Made by a program: the position numbers and the translations under genes. Below the pieces are notes generated by a model, which worked only from the letters and a program-made list of their open reading frames with translations, did no database searches and was not told where the DNA came from. Shown one piece after another: positions 24,990 through 34,036 of a DNA stretch of 64,000 nucleotides. The stretch's first letter is position 1; each line of letters begins with the position of its first letter. The DNA comes from Flavobacterium collinsii (GTDB lineage: Bacteria > Bacteroidota > Bacteroidia > Flavobacteriales > Flavobacteriaceae), in the NCBI RefSeq assembly GCF_902804485.1, contig NZ_CADCST010000093.1, positions 52,406-116,405 on the forward strand. The letters run 5' to 3'.

Positions 24990-25667
24990 TTATTGATAAT
25001 GGCAAAAAATCCCTTTATCATAAACCGTCCACAAACTTGCTTTTTGATTGGCTGCCTTCAAGGCACAATTGGCCCAGGTGTTACAAGTATAAAAAAGGCT
25101 ATAACTTCCTTTAGCTTCATAAAAAGCATCTTTGCTTCCGTAACTATAACCCTTAATCCACTCTGGGTTTGTGGGATTATTAAAGCTTTCTGAAATATAA
25201 ACTACTAACTTTTGGTAGTTTTCTTTTGAAACCAATATACGTTTACAATCTTCTCCTTCTTTTAACTGTTTGAAAAATGTGGTATGCATCGCTGACGAAC
25301 TTACTCCAAATACTGCTTTTAAAGCTGTACTCGCTTTTAAATCTGACCATTCCGGCGTATATAGATAAAAACCTTTATCACCCCATCCAAAAGCTACAAA
25401 TGTTGCCAGTGTATCATTAGCTTGTGTCTGACTAAACTGAATTTCTTTTCGCCAGTCTTTCACTTCATTAACAAGTGGAACTACTATATCGGTATGAACT
25501 CCGTTTGAAAGGATGTAAATTGGAATAGCATCTTTCTCATTCACTTCCGTGACATCAGAATTAACAGTGATTTTTGAAATAATAAGAACTGATGTAGTAT
25601 ACAATGCAAGGAAGGTGAAAATTCCAAAAAGAGTCCAACCCAGAAATTTGAATGATTTTTTTAGCAT
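24990..25667 (-). CDS. TIGR02117 / DUF2459 family protein
   Basis: This 225-residue protein has one N-terminal membrane helix (about 8-30) and an extracytoplasmic domain. It contains the family features SNGVHTDIVVP (near 55-65) and WGDKGFY, plus TCNTWAN with a conserved Cys near the C-terminus. The Cys/His arrangement resembles NlpC-like hydrolases, but activity has not been shown as far as I know. The family is sometimes called urease-associated. It stands alone after the ychF terminator. Confidence 0.85.
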   Translation of the reverse strand: MLKKSFKFLGWTLFGIFTFLALYTTSVLIISKITVNSDVTEVNEKDAIPIYILSNGVHTDIVVPLVNEVKDWRKEIQFSQTQANDTLATFVAFGWGDKGFYLYTPEWSDLKASTALKAVFGVSSSAMHTTFFKQLKEGEDCKRILVSKENYQKLVVYISESFNNPTNPEWIKGYSYGSKDAFYEAKGSYSLFYTCNTWANCALKAANQKASLWTVYDKGIFCHYQ

Positions 25668-25757
25668 TTTGGTTGATTGATTTTAGATTAGTAATTGGTT
25701 AAATTTCCTGTAACCAATTTTTAAGCCAAAATTTTCCAAATTCTTTAAAACATAAAA

Positions 25758-25783
25758 AAACTGCTGAATTTCTCCAGCAGTTT
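25758..25783 (-). terminator. Intrinsic terminator after ychF
   Basis: AAACTGCTG pairs with CAGCAGTTT around an 8-base loop. The minus strand continues into a run of seven T. It lies downstream of ychF and upstream of the DUF2459 gene. Confidence 0.8.
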
Positions 25784-25823
25784 CCTCTATTTTCTATAAT
25801 CTTTACTCTATTTTCTAAGAAGA

Positions 25824-26918
25824 TTAAACGTTAAAACGGAAATGCATTACATCACCATCTTTTACGATATATTCTTTTCCTTCAACTTTGAATTTTCCAG
25901 CTTCTTTTGCTTTTGCTTCTGAACCGTAATGCACATAATCTTCGTATGAAATTACCTCTGCGCGAATGAATCCTTTTTCAAAATCAGTATGAATAACTCC
26001 AGCAGCTTGTGGTGCTGTAGCTCCAATATTGATTGTCCAGGCACGTACTTCTTTTACACCAGCCGTAAAGTAAGTTTGTTGTTTTAATAATTTATAAGCT
26101 GCACGAATTAATACCGAAGCTCCCGGCTCAGTCAATCCCATATCTTCAAGGAATACCTGACGCTCTTCGTAGCTTTCTAACTCTGTAATATCAGCTTCTG
26201 CTCCTACTGAAAGAATAATAACTTCAGCTTCTTCATCTTTTACCAATTCACGAACCTGATCTACATATTTGTTTCCGTTTACAGCAGAGCTTTCGTCAAC
26301 ATTACAAACATATAATACCGGTTTTGCAGTAATCAACTGAAACGCTTCCATTAAAACCTCTTCGTCATTGTTTTGAGGAATAATGGTTCTTGCTGATTTT
26401 GCCTGTAACAATGCTTCTCTGATTCGGTTTAACAAAGCCTCTTCTGTCTGAGCTTCTTTGTTTCCGGTTTTAGCTGCACGTTTTACTTTTTCCAGACGTT
26501 TTTCGATTGTTTCTAAATCCTTCAATTGAAGTTCTATATCAATCGTTTCTTTATCACGAATTGGGTTTACATTTCCGTCAACGTGAACAATGTTATCATT
26601 ATCAAAACAACGCAAAACGTGAATAATAGCATTACACTCTCTAATGTTTCCTAAAAACTGGTTTCCAAGACCTTCTCCTTTACTTGCACCTTTTACCAAA
26701 CCTGCGATATCAACAATATCAACGGTTGCCATTTGTACACGCTCTGGTTTTACTAATTCTTCTAATTTGTTAATTCTTGGATCCGGAACGTTTACAACCC
26801 CAATATTAGGTTCGATTGTACAAAACGGAAAGTTAGCACTTTGTGCTTTTGCATTAGATAAACAATTAAATAATGTTGATTTTCCAACATTTGGTAATCC
26901 TACAATTCCTGCTTTCAT
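25824..26918 (-). CDS. ychF: Redox-regulated ATPase YchF
   Basis: YchF (Obg-like, human OLA1 type) binds ribosomes and prefers ATP to GTP. The Walker A loop is GLPNVGKST (residues 6-14), the G3 region is DIAGLVKGA, and the altered NKxD-type G4 region reads CNVDE, consistent with ATP preference. The C-terminal TGS domain ends in KDGDVMHFRFNV. The length of 364 is standard. A minus-strand TATATTTG lies at 27063-27070, about 145 bases upstream. Confidence 0.95.
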   Translation of the reverse strand: MKAGIVGLPNVGKSTLFNCLSNAKAQSANFPFCTIEPNIGVVNVPDPRINKLEELVKPERVQMATVDIVDIAGLVKGASKGEGLGNQFLGNIRECNAIIHVLRCFDNDNIVHVDGNVNPIRDKETIDIELQLKDLETIEKRLEKVKRAAKTGNKEAQTEEALLNRIREALLQAKSARTIIPQNNDEEVLMEAFQLITAKPVLYVCNVDESSAVNGNKYVDQVRELVKDEEAEVIILSVGAEADITELESYEERQVFLEDMGLTEPGASVLIRAAYKLLKQQTYFTAGVKEVRAWTINIGATAPQAAGVIHTDFEKGFIRAEVISYEDYVHYGSEAKAKEAGKFKVEGKEYIVKDGDVMHFRFNV

Positions 26919-27222
26919 CTGTTGATTCTATTTGTTTTTATGTGAACCTGTTTTTTTGAGTCCTTCCTAATTTAATATACAGGAATCACTTTTAACAGGT
27001 TATAATTTACGTATTCACTTAGCATTTCTGCCAAAATATTATTTTTTGGCTTTAAAATTTTGCAAATATAAGATTTAATAGCTCGCAAGTGAAGTAAAAA
27101 TGACGATTAATGTTTTTTAAAGCCTTGTCTTAAAAATAATTAAACTTTTTATTAATTTTTTGTTAAAAATAATTACTTTTATAACAGACCAACAAGAATA
27201 AATAAACCAAACTCAAGTAACT
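26919..27222. other. Divergent control region of ychF and a TonB receptor gene
   Basis: No gene is present. The minus strand has TATATTTG (27063-27070) with a TTG only 15 bases upstream, a fair candidate promoter for ychF. Two small hairpins lie in the ychF leader: AACCTGTT with AACAGGTT (about 26944-27000) and GCCAAAA with TTTTGGC (about 27031-27051). The plus side is very A+T-rich before the receptor ATG, and I cannot place its promoter. Confidence 0.4.
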
Positions 27223-29889
27223 ATGAAAAAGATTGCATTATTAATAATTCTATTTAACACAGCATTTCTATTTGCCCAAAAAGAAATATCAGGAGTTGTA
27301 AAGGATAAATCAGGTAATCCGATACCCGGAGTTAATATTCTTGAAAAAGGAACCACAAATGGCGTATCTACCAATTTTGAAGGCGGTTACATTATAAAAG
27401 TTAAAGAAGGTGCCGTATTAATTTTTAGTTTCGTAGGATATACAAACGTAGAAAAATCATCCTCAAACAGTAAAACCGATGTTACATTAGACGAAAATGG
27501 AGGTCAGGTTCTGAACGATGTTGTCATTGTAGGTTCCAGAAATACAAAAAGAACTGTTGTAAATTCGGCTGTTCCAATTGACGTTATTAATGTGCAGGAC
27601 GTCACGACTCAAAGTGGTAAACTAGAAATCAATCAGTTACTGCAATATGTTGCTCCTTCATTTAATGCTAACAAACAATCCGGTTCTGATGGTGCCGATC
27701 ACGTAGATCCTGCTTCTTTAAGAGGTTTGGGTCCAGATCAGACGCTTGTTTTGATTAACGGAAAAAGAAGACATCAATCATCACTAATTAATTTATTTGG
27801 TACACGTGGACGTGGAAATACAGGAACAGATTTAAATGCAATCCCGGCCACTTCTATCAAAAGAATTGAGATTCTTAGAGATGGCGCTGCAGCACAATAC
27901 GGTTCTGACGCTATTGCCGGCGTTATAAATATTGTGCTAAATGACAATGTAGACGAATTAACAGGATCTGTAACCTACGGTGTGTTTAATACCAATGCAA
28001 AAGGCGATTTCCTGGAAGGAACTCCAAATACCAAAAACTTCAGACTGGACCAAAACGGCAATGGAAATTCTTATGGTAAAAATCAGTCTTTTGACGGCGG
28101 ATCTGTAAAAGTAGCTGCCAACTATGGAGTTGCAATTGGTGAAAAAGGCGGATATGCCAATTTCACCACGGAGTACATCAATAAAAACAAAACATTAAGA
28201 CCTGCTTACGATTTTAGAAAAGGTTTTGGAGATGCTTCTATTCAGAGTTTTAATCTTTTTGGAAATTTAGCAATCCCCGTTTCCGAAAAAACTCAGTTTT
28301 ATGCTTTTGGAGGTCGCAACTACAGAGATACAGACGCTTATGCTTTTACCCGAAACGGAGGAGAAAGAGTTGTTGAATCGGTTTATCCGGGTGGCTACAC
28401 CCCTAGAATTACCTCTAATATTATCGATAATTCTCTGGCAGCAGGATTTAGAACTAAAACCGCCAGCGGATGGAATATTGATATTAGTAATACTTATGGT
28501 AAAAACCTTTTTCATTACTACATCAAAGGAACTATAAATGCTTCATTAGAAGACAAATCTCCAACAGAATTTGATGCAGGAGGACACAGTCTGACCCAAA
28601 ACACAACCAACTTTGATCTTTCTAAAAACTACGATTCTGTATTAAACGGCTTAAATCTTGCTTTTGGAGCAGAATACAGAACCGAAAAATTCACCATTTT
28701 CTCAGGAGAAGAAGGCTCTTATGCTACTTACGATACTAACGGCAGACCTATAACCAATCCTACAACACAAAGTGCACCAACAATTCCAAATCCGGATTAT
28801 GATCCTACAGACCCTACTTCTTCCCCAACAATTTCCAGACCGGGAGGATCACAAGGTTTTCCGGGATACAGTCCTTTAAATACCGTAGACAAAAGCCGCA
28901 CCAACTTATCTTTATATACAGATGCTGAGCTAGACATTACAGAAGCCTTTTTATTAAGTGCCGCCGTTCGTTTTGAAAACTACAGTGATTTTGGAAGCAC
29001 TTTAAACGGTAAATTAGCCGCCAGAGTAAAAGCCGGAGAGCACATTAACTTTAGAGGATCTGTAAGTACCGGTTTCCGTGCCCCTTCGTTGGCACAAATT
29101 TATTACAACTTACGTTTTACAAATTTTAATGCAGGAGGAGCCACCGAAGTTTTACTTGCACCAAACAACAGCCCTGTTACCAAAGCTTTTGGAATTCAGA
29201 AACTAAATGAAGAAAAAGCGGTAAATGCTTCATTGGGATTCACTGCTTCTTTTGGTGATTTCACAGCAACAGTTGATGGCTATTACATTAAGGTAAAAGA
29301 CCGTATCGTTCTTACCGGATATTTTGATGCTACTCCTTTAAATCTTGGTGTCGACAAAGCACAGTTTTTTGTTAACGGTGTAGATACCAGCACTCATGGT
29401 TTAGATTTAGTTCTGGCCTGGAAGAAAAGATTCGGAGAATCACTGTTTAGTGCCACTTTGGTTGGAAACATCAATGATATGAAAATTGATAATGTAAAAA
29501 ATGGAACCTTAGACGAAGGTACTTTCTTTGGAAGACGTGAAAAAGCATTCTTATTGTCTTCGGCTCCGGACAGCAAATTTGGTTTAAATCTAAACTATGC
29601 TAAAAATAAATTTGATGCCGGTTTAGCATTCACCCGTTTTAGTAAAGTCGTTTTAGTAGACTACGCCGATGAAAACGACGTATACAATCCCAGATTAATT
29701 ACAGATTTAACCGTTGGTTACAAACTAACGAAAAACCTAAAATTAAGTGTTGGAAGCAATAACTTATTCAACGTTTACCCAACAAAACAAGACGAGCTAG
29801 GAAACACTGAAGCAGGTGGTTACTGGGATGCTGTACAGATGGGGTTCAGTGGAGCTTACTACTATGCGAGACTTGGATTTAATTTTTAA
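27223..29889 (+). CDS. TonB-dependent receptor
   Basis: This 888-residue outer-membrane receptor has a signal peptide (1-18, ending LFAQ), a carboxypeptidase-regulatory-like domain (about 20-100), a plug (about 110-240; LINGKRRHQSSL and DGAAAQYGSDAIAGVI are typical) and a 22-strand-type barrel ending in an aromatic residue, F888. It is the classic Bacteroidota receptor layout. No SusD partner or substrate-specific gene is adjacent, so the ligand (siderophore, peptide or glycan) is unknown. The long A+T-rich leader may hold its control signals. Confidence 0.92.
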   Translation: MKKIALLIILFNTAFLFAQKEISGVVKDKSGNPIPGVNILEKGTTNGVSTNFEGGYIIKVKEGAVLIFSFVGYTNVEKSSSNSKTDVTLDENGGQVLNDVVIVGSRNTKRTVVNSAVPIDVINVQDVTTQSGKLEINQLLQYVAPSFNANKQSGSDGADHVDPASLRGLGPDQTLVLINGKRRHQSSLINLFGTRGRGNTGTDLNAIPATSIKRIEILRDGAAAQYGSDAIAGVINIVLNDNVDELTGSVTYGVFNTNAKGDFLEGTPNTKNFRLDQNGNGNSYGKNQSFDGGSVKVAANYGVAIGEKGGYANFTTEYINKNKTLRPAYDFRKGFGDASIQSFNLFGNLAIPVSEKTQFYAFGGRNYRDTDAYAFTRNGGERVVESVYPGGYTPRITSNIIDNSLAAGFRTKTASGWNIDISNTYGKNLFHYYIKGTINASLEDKSPTEFDAGGHSLTQNTTNFDLSKNYDSVLNGLNLAFGAEYRTEKFTIFSGEEGSYATYDTNGRPITNPTTQSAPTIPNPDYDPTDPTSSPTISRPGGSQGFPGYSPLNTVDKSRTNLSLYTDAELDITEAFLLSAAVRFENYSDFGSTLNGKLAARVKAGEHINFRGSVSTGFRAPSLAQIYYNLRFTNFNAGGATEVLLAPNNSPVTKAFGIQKLNEEKAVNASLGFTASFGDFTATVDGYYIKVKDRIVLTGYFDATPLNLGVDKAQFFVNGVDTSTHGLDLVLAWKKRFGESLFSATLVGNINDMKIDNVKNGTLDEGTFFGRREKAFLLSSAPDSKFGLNLNYAKNKFDAGLAFTRFSKVVLVDYADENDVYNPRLITDLTVGYKLTKNLKLSVGSNNLFNVYPTKQDELGNTEAGGYWDAVQMGFSGAYYYARLGFNF

Positions 29890-29973
29890 AAAATTCAAAC
29901 ACCATATTATCTTCGCAAGCTAAGTCGAAAAAGAAGTTCAACTTTACCAGACCAGGCAAATGAAGGTATAAAA

Positions 29974-29999
29974 AAATCCTGAGTGCAAACTCAGGATTT
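29974..29999. terminator. Bidirectional intrinsic terminator
   Basis: AAATCCTGAG pairs perfectly with CTCAGGATTT around TGCAAA, with an A-run on the left and a T-rich stretch on the right. It separates the convergent receptor and ferredoxin genes. Confidence 0.85.
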
Positions 30000-30025
30000 C
30001 TTTTATTATCTAAAACAGAAAATAA

Positions 30026-30376
30026 TTACTCCGCGTGTAAAAACGCCTGTCTGCTCAACAAAGTTTCTTCGTCTTCAACGTGATTATCGTCTGGCACACA
30101 ACAATCAACCGGACATACAGCAGCACACTGAGGTTCGTCATGAAAACCTTTACACTCGGTACATTTTCCCGGAACGATATAATATACTTCATCAGAAATT
30201 GGTGTTTGCGCATCACCTGCGTCAACCTCAGTTCCATCCGGTAAAATTATTTTTCCTGAAAGACTGGTTCCATCTTTGTATCTCCAATCGTCAGCTCCTT
30301 CATAAATTGCTGTATTTGGGCATTCTGGTTCACAAGCCCCACAGTTTATGCATTCGTCAGTTATAATTATTGCCAT
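30026..30376 (-). CDS. 4Fe-4S dicluster ferredoxin
   Basis: This 116-residue cytosolic electron carrier has a first cysteine set [12 protein letters not shown] (near residues 9-20). The second set reads [21 protein letters not shown], in which the spacing between the second and third Cys is enlarged (near 72-93). About 45 residues separate the sets. The layout is that of the ferredoxins found across Bacteroidota with an inserted loop. It is divergent from the acyl-CoA reductase gene and could supply electrons to several enzymes; a direct partner is not evident. Confidence 0.9.
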   Translation of the reverse strand: MAIIITDECINCGACEPECPNTAIYEGADDWRYKDGTSLSGKIILPDGTEVDAGDAQTPISDEVYYIVPGKCTECKGFHDEPQCAAVCPVDCCVPDDNHVEDEETLLSRQAFLHAE

Positions 30377-30443
30377 TTTGTTCTTAGTTACGAGTTAAAA
30401 ATTATAAGAATTGCGTTAAAAATGTCAAACATTTTATTCTGCT

Positions 30444-30474
30444 TTGCCTTATAACTTAATATAGCTTATTTTTG
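30444..30474 (+). promoter_or_regulatory. Promoter of the acyl-CoA reductase gene
   Basis: TTTG-type -33 element (TTG at 30444-30446), a 20-base spacer and an exact -7 box TATTTTTG (30467-30474), as in the Bacteroidota primary sigma-factor consensus. The expected transcription start is about 35 bases before the ATG at 30515. Confidence 0.65.
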
Positions 30475-30514
30475 TGCAAAATTACAATCAAAACCTTTCA
30501 TAAACAAATTACTT

Positions 30515-31588
30515 ATGTTACAAAACGAAAAAAAACAGTCTTTTATAGCACTAGGTCGATTTTTAAGTCAGTTCTCTGAAGCAGAAAACACACGAAATGA
30601 ATCGGTTTTAGGTAATGACCTGTTTTTTGATGATTTCATAAAACTGATTAACCTTTCGCAGTCTCACAATGGATGGTATACACCTGAGCAAGTGTATTTT
30701 GCCATAAACTCCTGGGCCGAAGCTTTGACAGAAGAAAATATTGAAAAATGGCTTTCCGCTTATGCATCAGAATTCGAAAAAACGGAAAAAACAGAAAAAA
30801 CGGTCGCCTTGATCCTTGCCGGAAATATTCCGTTAGTAGGTTTTCATGACTTTTTATCGGTTTTAATCACTGGAAATAAGGCTTTAATAAAAACTTCTTC
30901 AAACGATCAGCACTTATTGCCTTTTTTAGCCAAATACCTGATTTTTACTGATGAAAATCTAAAAGATAAGATCACTTTCGTGGAAGGTAAACTAGAAAAT
31001 TTTGATACGGTAATTGCTACCGGAAGCAACAATACTGCCCGCTACTTTGAATATTACTTTAAAGACAAGCCATCGATCATTCGTAAAAACAGAAATTCGG
31101 TTGCGATTTTAAACGGAAAAGAAACTCATGAGGAATTAGAAGCTTTGGGGGAAGATATTTTCAGATACTTCGGTCTGGGATGCCGCAATGTATCCAAACT
31201 TTTTGTTCCAAAAGGATATTCTTTTGATGCCTTTTTCCAGGCTATTTTTAAGTATCAGGATGTCATTCATTATGAAAAATATGCTAACAATTACGACTAC
31301 AATAAAGCCGTATTTTTGATGAGTAATTTCAAATTATTAGACAATGGCTTTTTAACTTTAAAAGAAGATTCAAGTTACGCCTCTCCTATTTCGAGCGTAT
31401 TTTATGAATTCTATGAAAATATCGAAAACCTACAAGCTCGTTTAGAGACTGATTCTGAGCAAATTCAATGTATCGTGAGCCATGACTTAACTCAAAACAG
31501 CATTCCTTTCGGGCAAACCCAAAAACCACGATTGTGGGATTACGCAGATAACATAGATACTATAACGTTTTTGTTAACAACAAAGTAA
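30515..31588 (+). CDS. LuxC-like acyl-CoA reductase
   Basis: This 357-residue protein belongs to the aldehyde-dehydrogenase-fold LuxC family, which reduces an acyl-CoA or acyl-enzyme thioester to an aldehyde with NAD(P)H. The nucleophile candidate is the Cys in GLGCRNVSK near residue 230. The nucleotide-binding part includes ILAGNIPLVG near residues 105-114. It is shorter than marine LuxC (about 480) but typical for Bacteroidota stand-alone forms. No luxD, luxE or luciferase genes are present, so light production is excluded. Its neighbours are ferredoxin and serC. Confidence 0.85.
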   Translation: MLQNEKKQSFIALGRFLSQFSEAENTRNESVLGNDLFFDDFIKLINLSQSHNGWYTPEQVYFAINSWAEALTEENIEKWLSAYASEFEKTEKTEKTVALILAGNIPLVGFHDFLSVLITGNKALIKTSSNDQHLLPFLAKYLIFTDENLKDKITFVEGKLENFDTVIATGSNNTARYFEYYFKDKPSIIRKNRNSVAILNGKETHEELEALGEDIFRYFGLGCRNVSKLFVPKGYSFDAFFQAIFKYQDVIHYEKYANNYDYNKAVFLMSNFKLLDNGFLTLKEDSSYASPISSVFYEFYENIENLQARLETDSEQIQCIVSHDLTQNSIPFGQTQKPRLWDYADNIDTITFLLTTK

Positions 31589-31681
31589 AAATATGTGCAA
31601 ATATTTCGAATAATTTATCGCTTTTTCAGGTCCTATTGCCGAAATTTGCGTCTTTAAATTTTTCGACTATTAACAACAACC

Positions 31682-32752
31682 ATGAAAAAACACAACTACA
31701 GCGCAGGACCAAGTATCTTACCTCAGGAAGTTTTTGAGAAAGCCTCAAAAGCAATTTTAGATTTTAATGATTCAGGACTCTCTATTCTTGAAATTTCGCA
31801 CCGAAGCAAAGATTTCGTTGCCGTTATGGAAGAAGCCCGATCCCTTGCTTTAGAATTATTAGGGCTTCAGGGAAAAGGATATCAGGCCTTATTTTTACAA
31901 GGTGGTGCAAGCACAGCCTTCCTTATGGCCCCATATAACCTGATGAAAGAAAACGGAAAAGCAGCTTATTTAGATTCCGGAACGTGGGCAACTGCAGCTA
32001 TAAAAGAAGCAAAGTTTTTTGGAGAAACTGTTATCGTTGGCTCTTCAAAAGAAGACAATTACAGCCATATTCCAAAAGGATACGAAATACCAAGTGATGC
32101 TGATTACTTTCACTGTACCAGCAACAATACTATTTTTGGAACTCAAATGAAAGAATTCCCGGTAACTAACGTTCCTGTGGTTTGTGACATGAGTTCTGAT
32201 ATTTTTTCACGTGAACTGGATTTCTCTAAATTTGATTTAATCTATGCTGGTGCTCAAAAGAATATGGGGCCTGCAGGAACTACTTTGGTAGTGATCAAAG
32301 AAGAAATACTGGAGAAAAGCGGAAGAACAATTCCTAGTATGTTAGATTACGCTAAACATATTAAAGCAGAGAGTATGTACAACACACCTCCTGTTTTTGC
32401 CGTATATGTTTCGCTATTAACCTTACAATGGATCAAAGAAAAAGGAGGAGTTGCTGCTGTTGAAAAGCTAAACAATGCAAAAGCCGACTTACTTTACGCC
32501 GAAATTGACAGAAATCCACTGTTCAAAGGTGCTGCAGCGGTTGAAGATCGTTCTAAAATGAACGTTACTTTCTTATTGAACAATGCCGATCATACTGCTA
32601 CTTTTGATGCTTTATGGAAAGAAGCCGGAATTTCAGGATTACCGGGTCACCGCTCAGTTGGTGGTTACAGAGCTTCAATCTACAATGCAATGTCTATCGA
32701 AAGCGTTCAGGTTTTAGTAGATGTAATGAAAGCCTTGGAGACTAAAGTTTAG
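31682..32752 (+). CDS. serC: 3-phosphoserine/phosphohydroxythreonine aminotransferase
   Basis: SerC is a PLP-dependent aminotransferase converting 3-phosphohydroxypyruvate to phosphoserine in serine synthesis. It begins with the family pattern NYSAGPSILP. The PLP lysine lies in GAQKNMGPAG (near residue 197), and the phosphate-binding motif GGASTAF is near 77-83. The length of 356 is standard. serA follows 225 bases downstream on the same strand, with a structured RNA-like element between them. Confidence 0.95.
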   Translation: MKKHNYSAGPSILPQEVFEKASKAILDFNDSGLSILEISHRSKDFVAVMEEARSLALELLGLQGKGYQALFLQGGASTAFLMAPYNLMKENGKAAYLDSGTWATAAIKEAKFFGETVIVGSSKEDNYSHIPKGYEIPSDADYFHCTSNNTIFGTQMKEFPVTNVPVVCDMSSDIFSRELDFSKFDLIYAGAQKNMGPAGTTLVVIKEEILEKSGRTIPSMLDYAKHIKAESMYNTPPVFAVYVSLLTLQWIKEKGGVAAVEKLNNAKADLLYAEIDRNPLFKGAAAVEDRSKMNVTFLLNNADHTATFDALWKEAGISGLPGHRSVGGYRASIYNAMSIESVQVLVDVMKALETKV

Positions 32753-32810
32753 TTTACAGTCGCAGTTTTTAGTTCGCAGTTTGCCAAAAACAGGAACTGA
32801 ACACAGAATT

Positions 32811-32893
32811 CCTAGCCCCGATAGAAGTGGAGATCCTTTTTTGTTTTTTCTTTAAAAACAAAAAAGATCACAACGGATAGCGGGATTAGCTCC
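32811..32893 (+). ncRNA. Candidate structured RNA, Flavo-1-like
   Basis: An outer helix pairs CTAGCCCCG with CGGGATTAG (one G-U, one mismatch). An inner helix pairs GATCCTTTTTTG with CAAAAAAGATC, with one bulged C, around a U-rich apical loop. The purine-rich joining segments are AUAGAAGUGGA and ACAACGGAUAG. The layout agrees with my memory of the Flavo-1 RNA motif of Flavobacteria and of a widespread flavobacterial interspersed element. It lies between serC and serA on the plus strand; the strand is inferred from the motif orientation. Confidence 0.5.
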
Positions 32894-32941
32894 TAAAGAA
32901 AAAGAAAAAATTATAATATATGTTTATCATCTAATCTGTAC

Positions 32942-32974
32942 GATTAAACAAATAAACGAATAAACACATAAACT
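32942..32974. repeat. Octamer repeat before serA
   Basis: Four consecutive octamers: GATTAAAC, AAATAAAC, GAATAAAC and ACATAAAC. They end four bases before the serA ATG, so they form its untranslated leader. Confidence 0.6.
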
Positions 32975-32977
32975 AAG

Positions 32978-33928
32978 ATGAAAGTATTAGCCAATGACGG
33001 AATTTCAAAAAGTGGAATTCTTGCTTTAGAAAAAGGTGGTTTTGAAGTTATTACTACAAAAGTGGCTCAGGAACAAGTAGCTAATTTTGTAAACGAGAAC
33101 AATGTAGCAGTGGTTTTAGTACGTAGTGCTACCAAAGTTCGTAAAGACATTATCGATGCCTGTCCGGGATTAAAAATTATCGGCCGTGGTGGTGTTGGTA
33201 TGGACAACATCGATGTTGATTATGCAAAAAGCAAAGGAATCCATGTTATCAATACACCTGCTTCATCATCAGAATCTGTTGCTGAATTGGTATTTGGACA
33301 CTTATTTTCCGGTGTTCGTTTTTTACATGATTCTAACCGAAATATGCCTCTTGAAGGAGATTCTAACTTTGACGGACTGAAAAAAGCGTACGCAAACGGT
33401 ACTGAATTAAGAGGAAAAACTCTTGGTATTGTTGGTATTGGACGTATTGGTCAGGCTACTGCAAAAATGGCACTTGGTTTAGGAATGAAAGTAATCGCTG
33501 CAGATAGCTTTATTCCTTCTGTAGACGTTAAAGTGGAGTTTTTCGACGGTCAGTCTATCACTACTACTATCGTTTCTCAATCTTTAGAGTCTTTATTCAA
33601 AGAAGCTGATTTTATCACCTTACATGTTCCTGCTCAGGATGGATATATCATTGGAGAAAAAGAACTGGCGATTATGAAAGATGGCGTTGGAATCGTAAAC
33701 TGTGCCCGTGGTGGTGTTATCGACGAAGTAGCCTTGCTAAAAGCTTTAGATTCAGGAAAAGTTGCATTTGCAGGATTAGACGTTTTTGAAAGCGAACCAA
33801 AACCGGAAATGGCTATTTTAATGCACTCTAAAATTTCATTAACACCACATATTGGAGCTGCTACAGATGAAGCACAAGACAGAATTGGTACAGAATTAGC
33901 CTCACAAATTATTTCTTTACTAAGCTAA
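32978..33928 (+). CDS. serA: D-3-phosphoglycerate dehydrogenase
   Basis: This is an NAD-dependent D-2-hydroxyacid dehydrogenase for the first step of serine synthesis. Key residues are GIGRIG of the dinucleotide fold (near 148-153), the catalytic Arg region NCARGGVIDE, and the catalytic His in LTPHIGAAT near residue 288. At 316 residues it has no C-terminal ACT domain, so allosteric serine feedback of the E. coli type is not expected. serC lies upstream, which supports the phosphoglycerate role over other 2-hydroxyacids. A terminator follows. Confidence 0.92.
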   Translation: MKVLANDGISKSGILALEKGGFEVITTKVAQEQVANFVNENNVAVVLVRSATKVRKDIIDACPGLKIIGRGGVGMDNIDVDYAKSKGIHVINTPASSSESVAELVFGHLFSGVRFLHDSNRNMPLEGDSNFDGLKKAYANGTELRGKTLGIVGIGRIGQATAKMALGLGMKVIAADSFIPSVDVKVEFFDGQSITTTIVSQSLESLFKEADFITLHVPAQDGYIIGEKELAIMKDGVGIVNCARGGVIDEVALLKALDSGKVAFAGLDVFESEPKPEMAILMHSKISLTPHIGAATDEAQDRIGTELASQIISLLS

Positions 33929-33953
33929 TGAATTAAAAATAAATTATTTAGGA

Positions 33954-33995
33954 GGGATTTATTAACATCGTTTAATAAATCCCTTTCTTTTTTTG
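33954..33995 (+). terminator. Intrinsic terminator of serA
   Basis: GGGATTTATTAA pairs perfectly with TTAATAAATCCC around a 6-base loop, followed by a T-rich tract. Confidence 0.88.
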
Positions 33996-34036
33996 ATTAA
34001 ATTTGAGTTTAAATTCTAACCTAAATTCTTTTAATC

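Noticed and set aside
29983..30366. 127-residue frame opposite the ferredoxin gene
   Set aside because: It is the antisense shadow of a clear ferredoxin gene and overlaps the terminator.
30515..31588. Idea that LuxC-like reductase indicates bioluminescence
   Set aside because: No luxA, B, D or E genes are nearby and the protein is shorter than marine LuxC.
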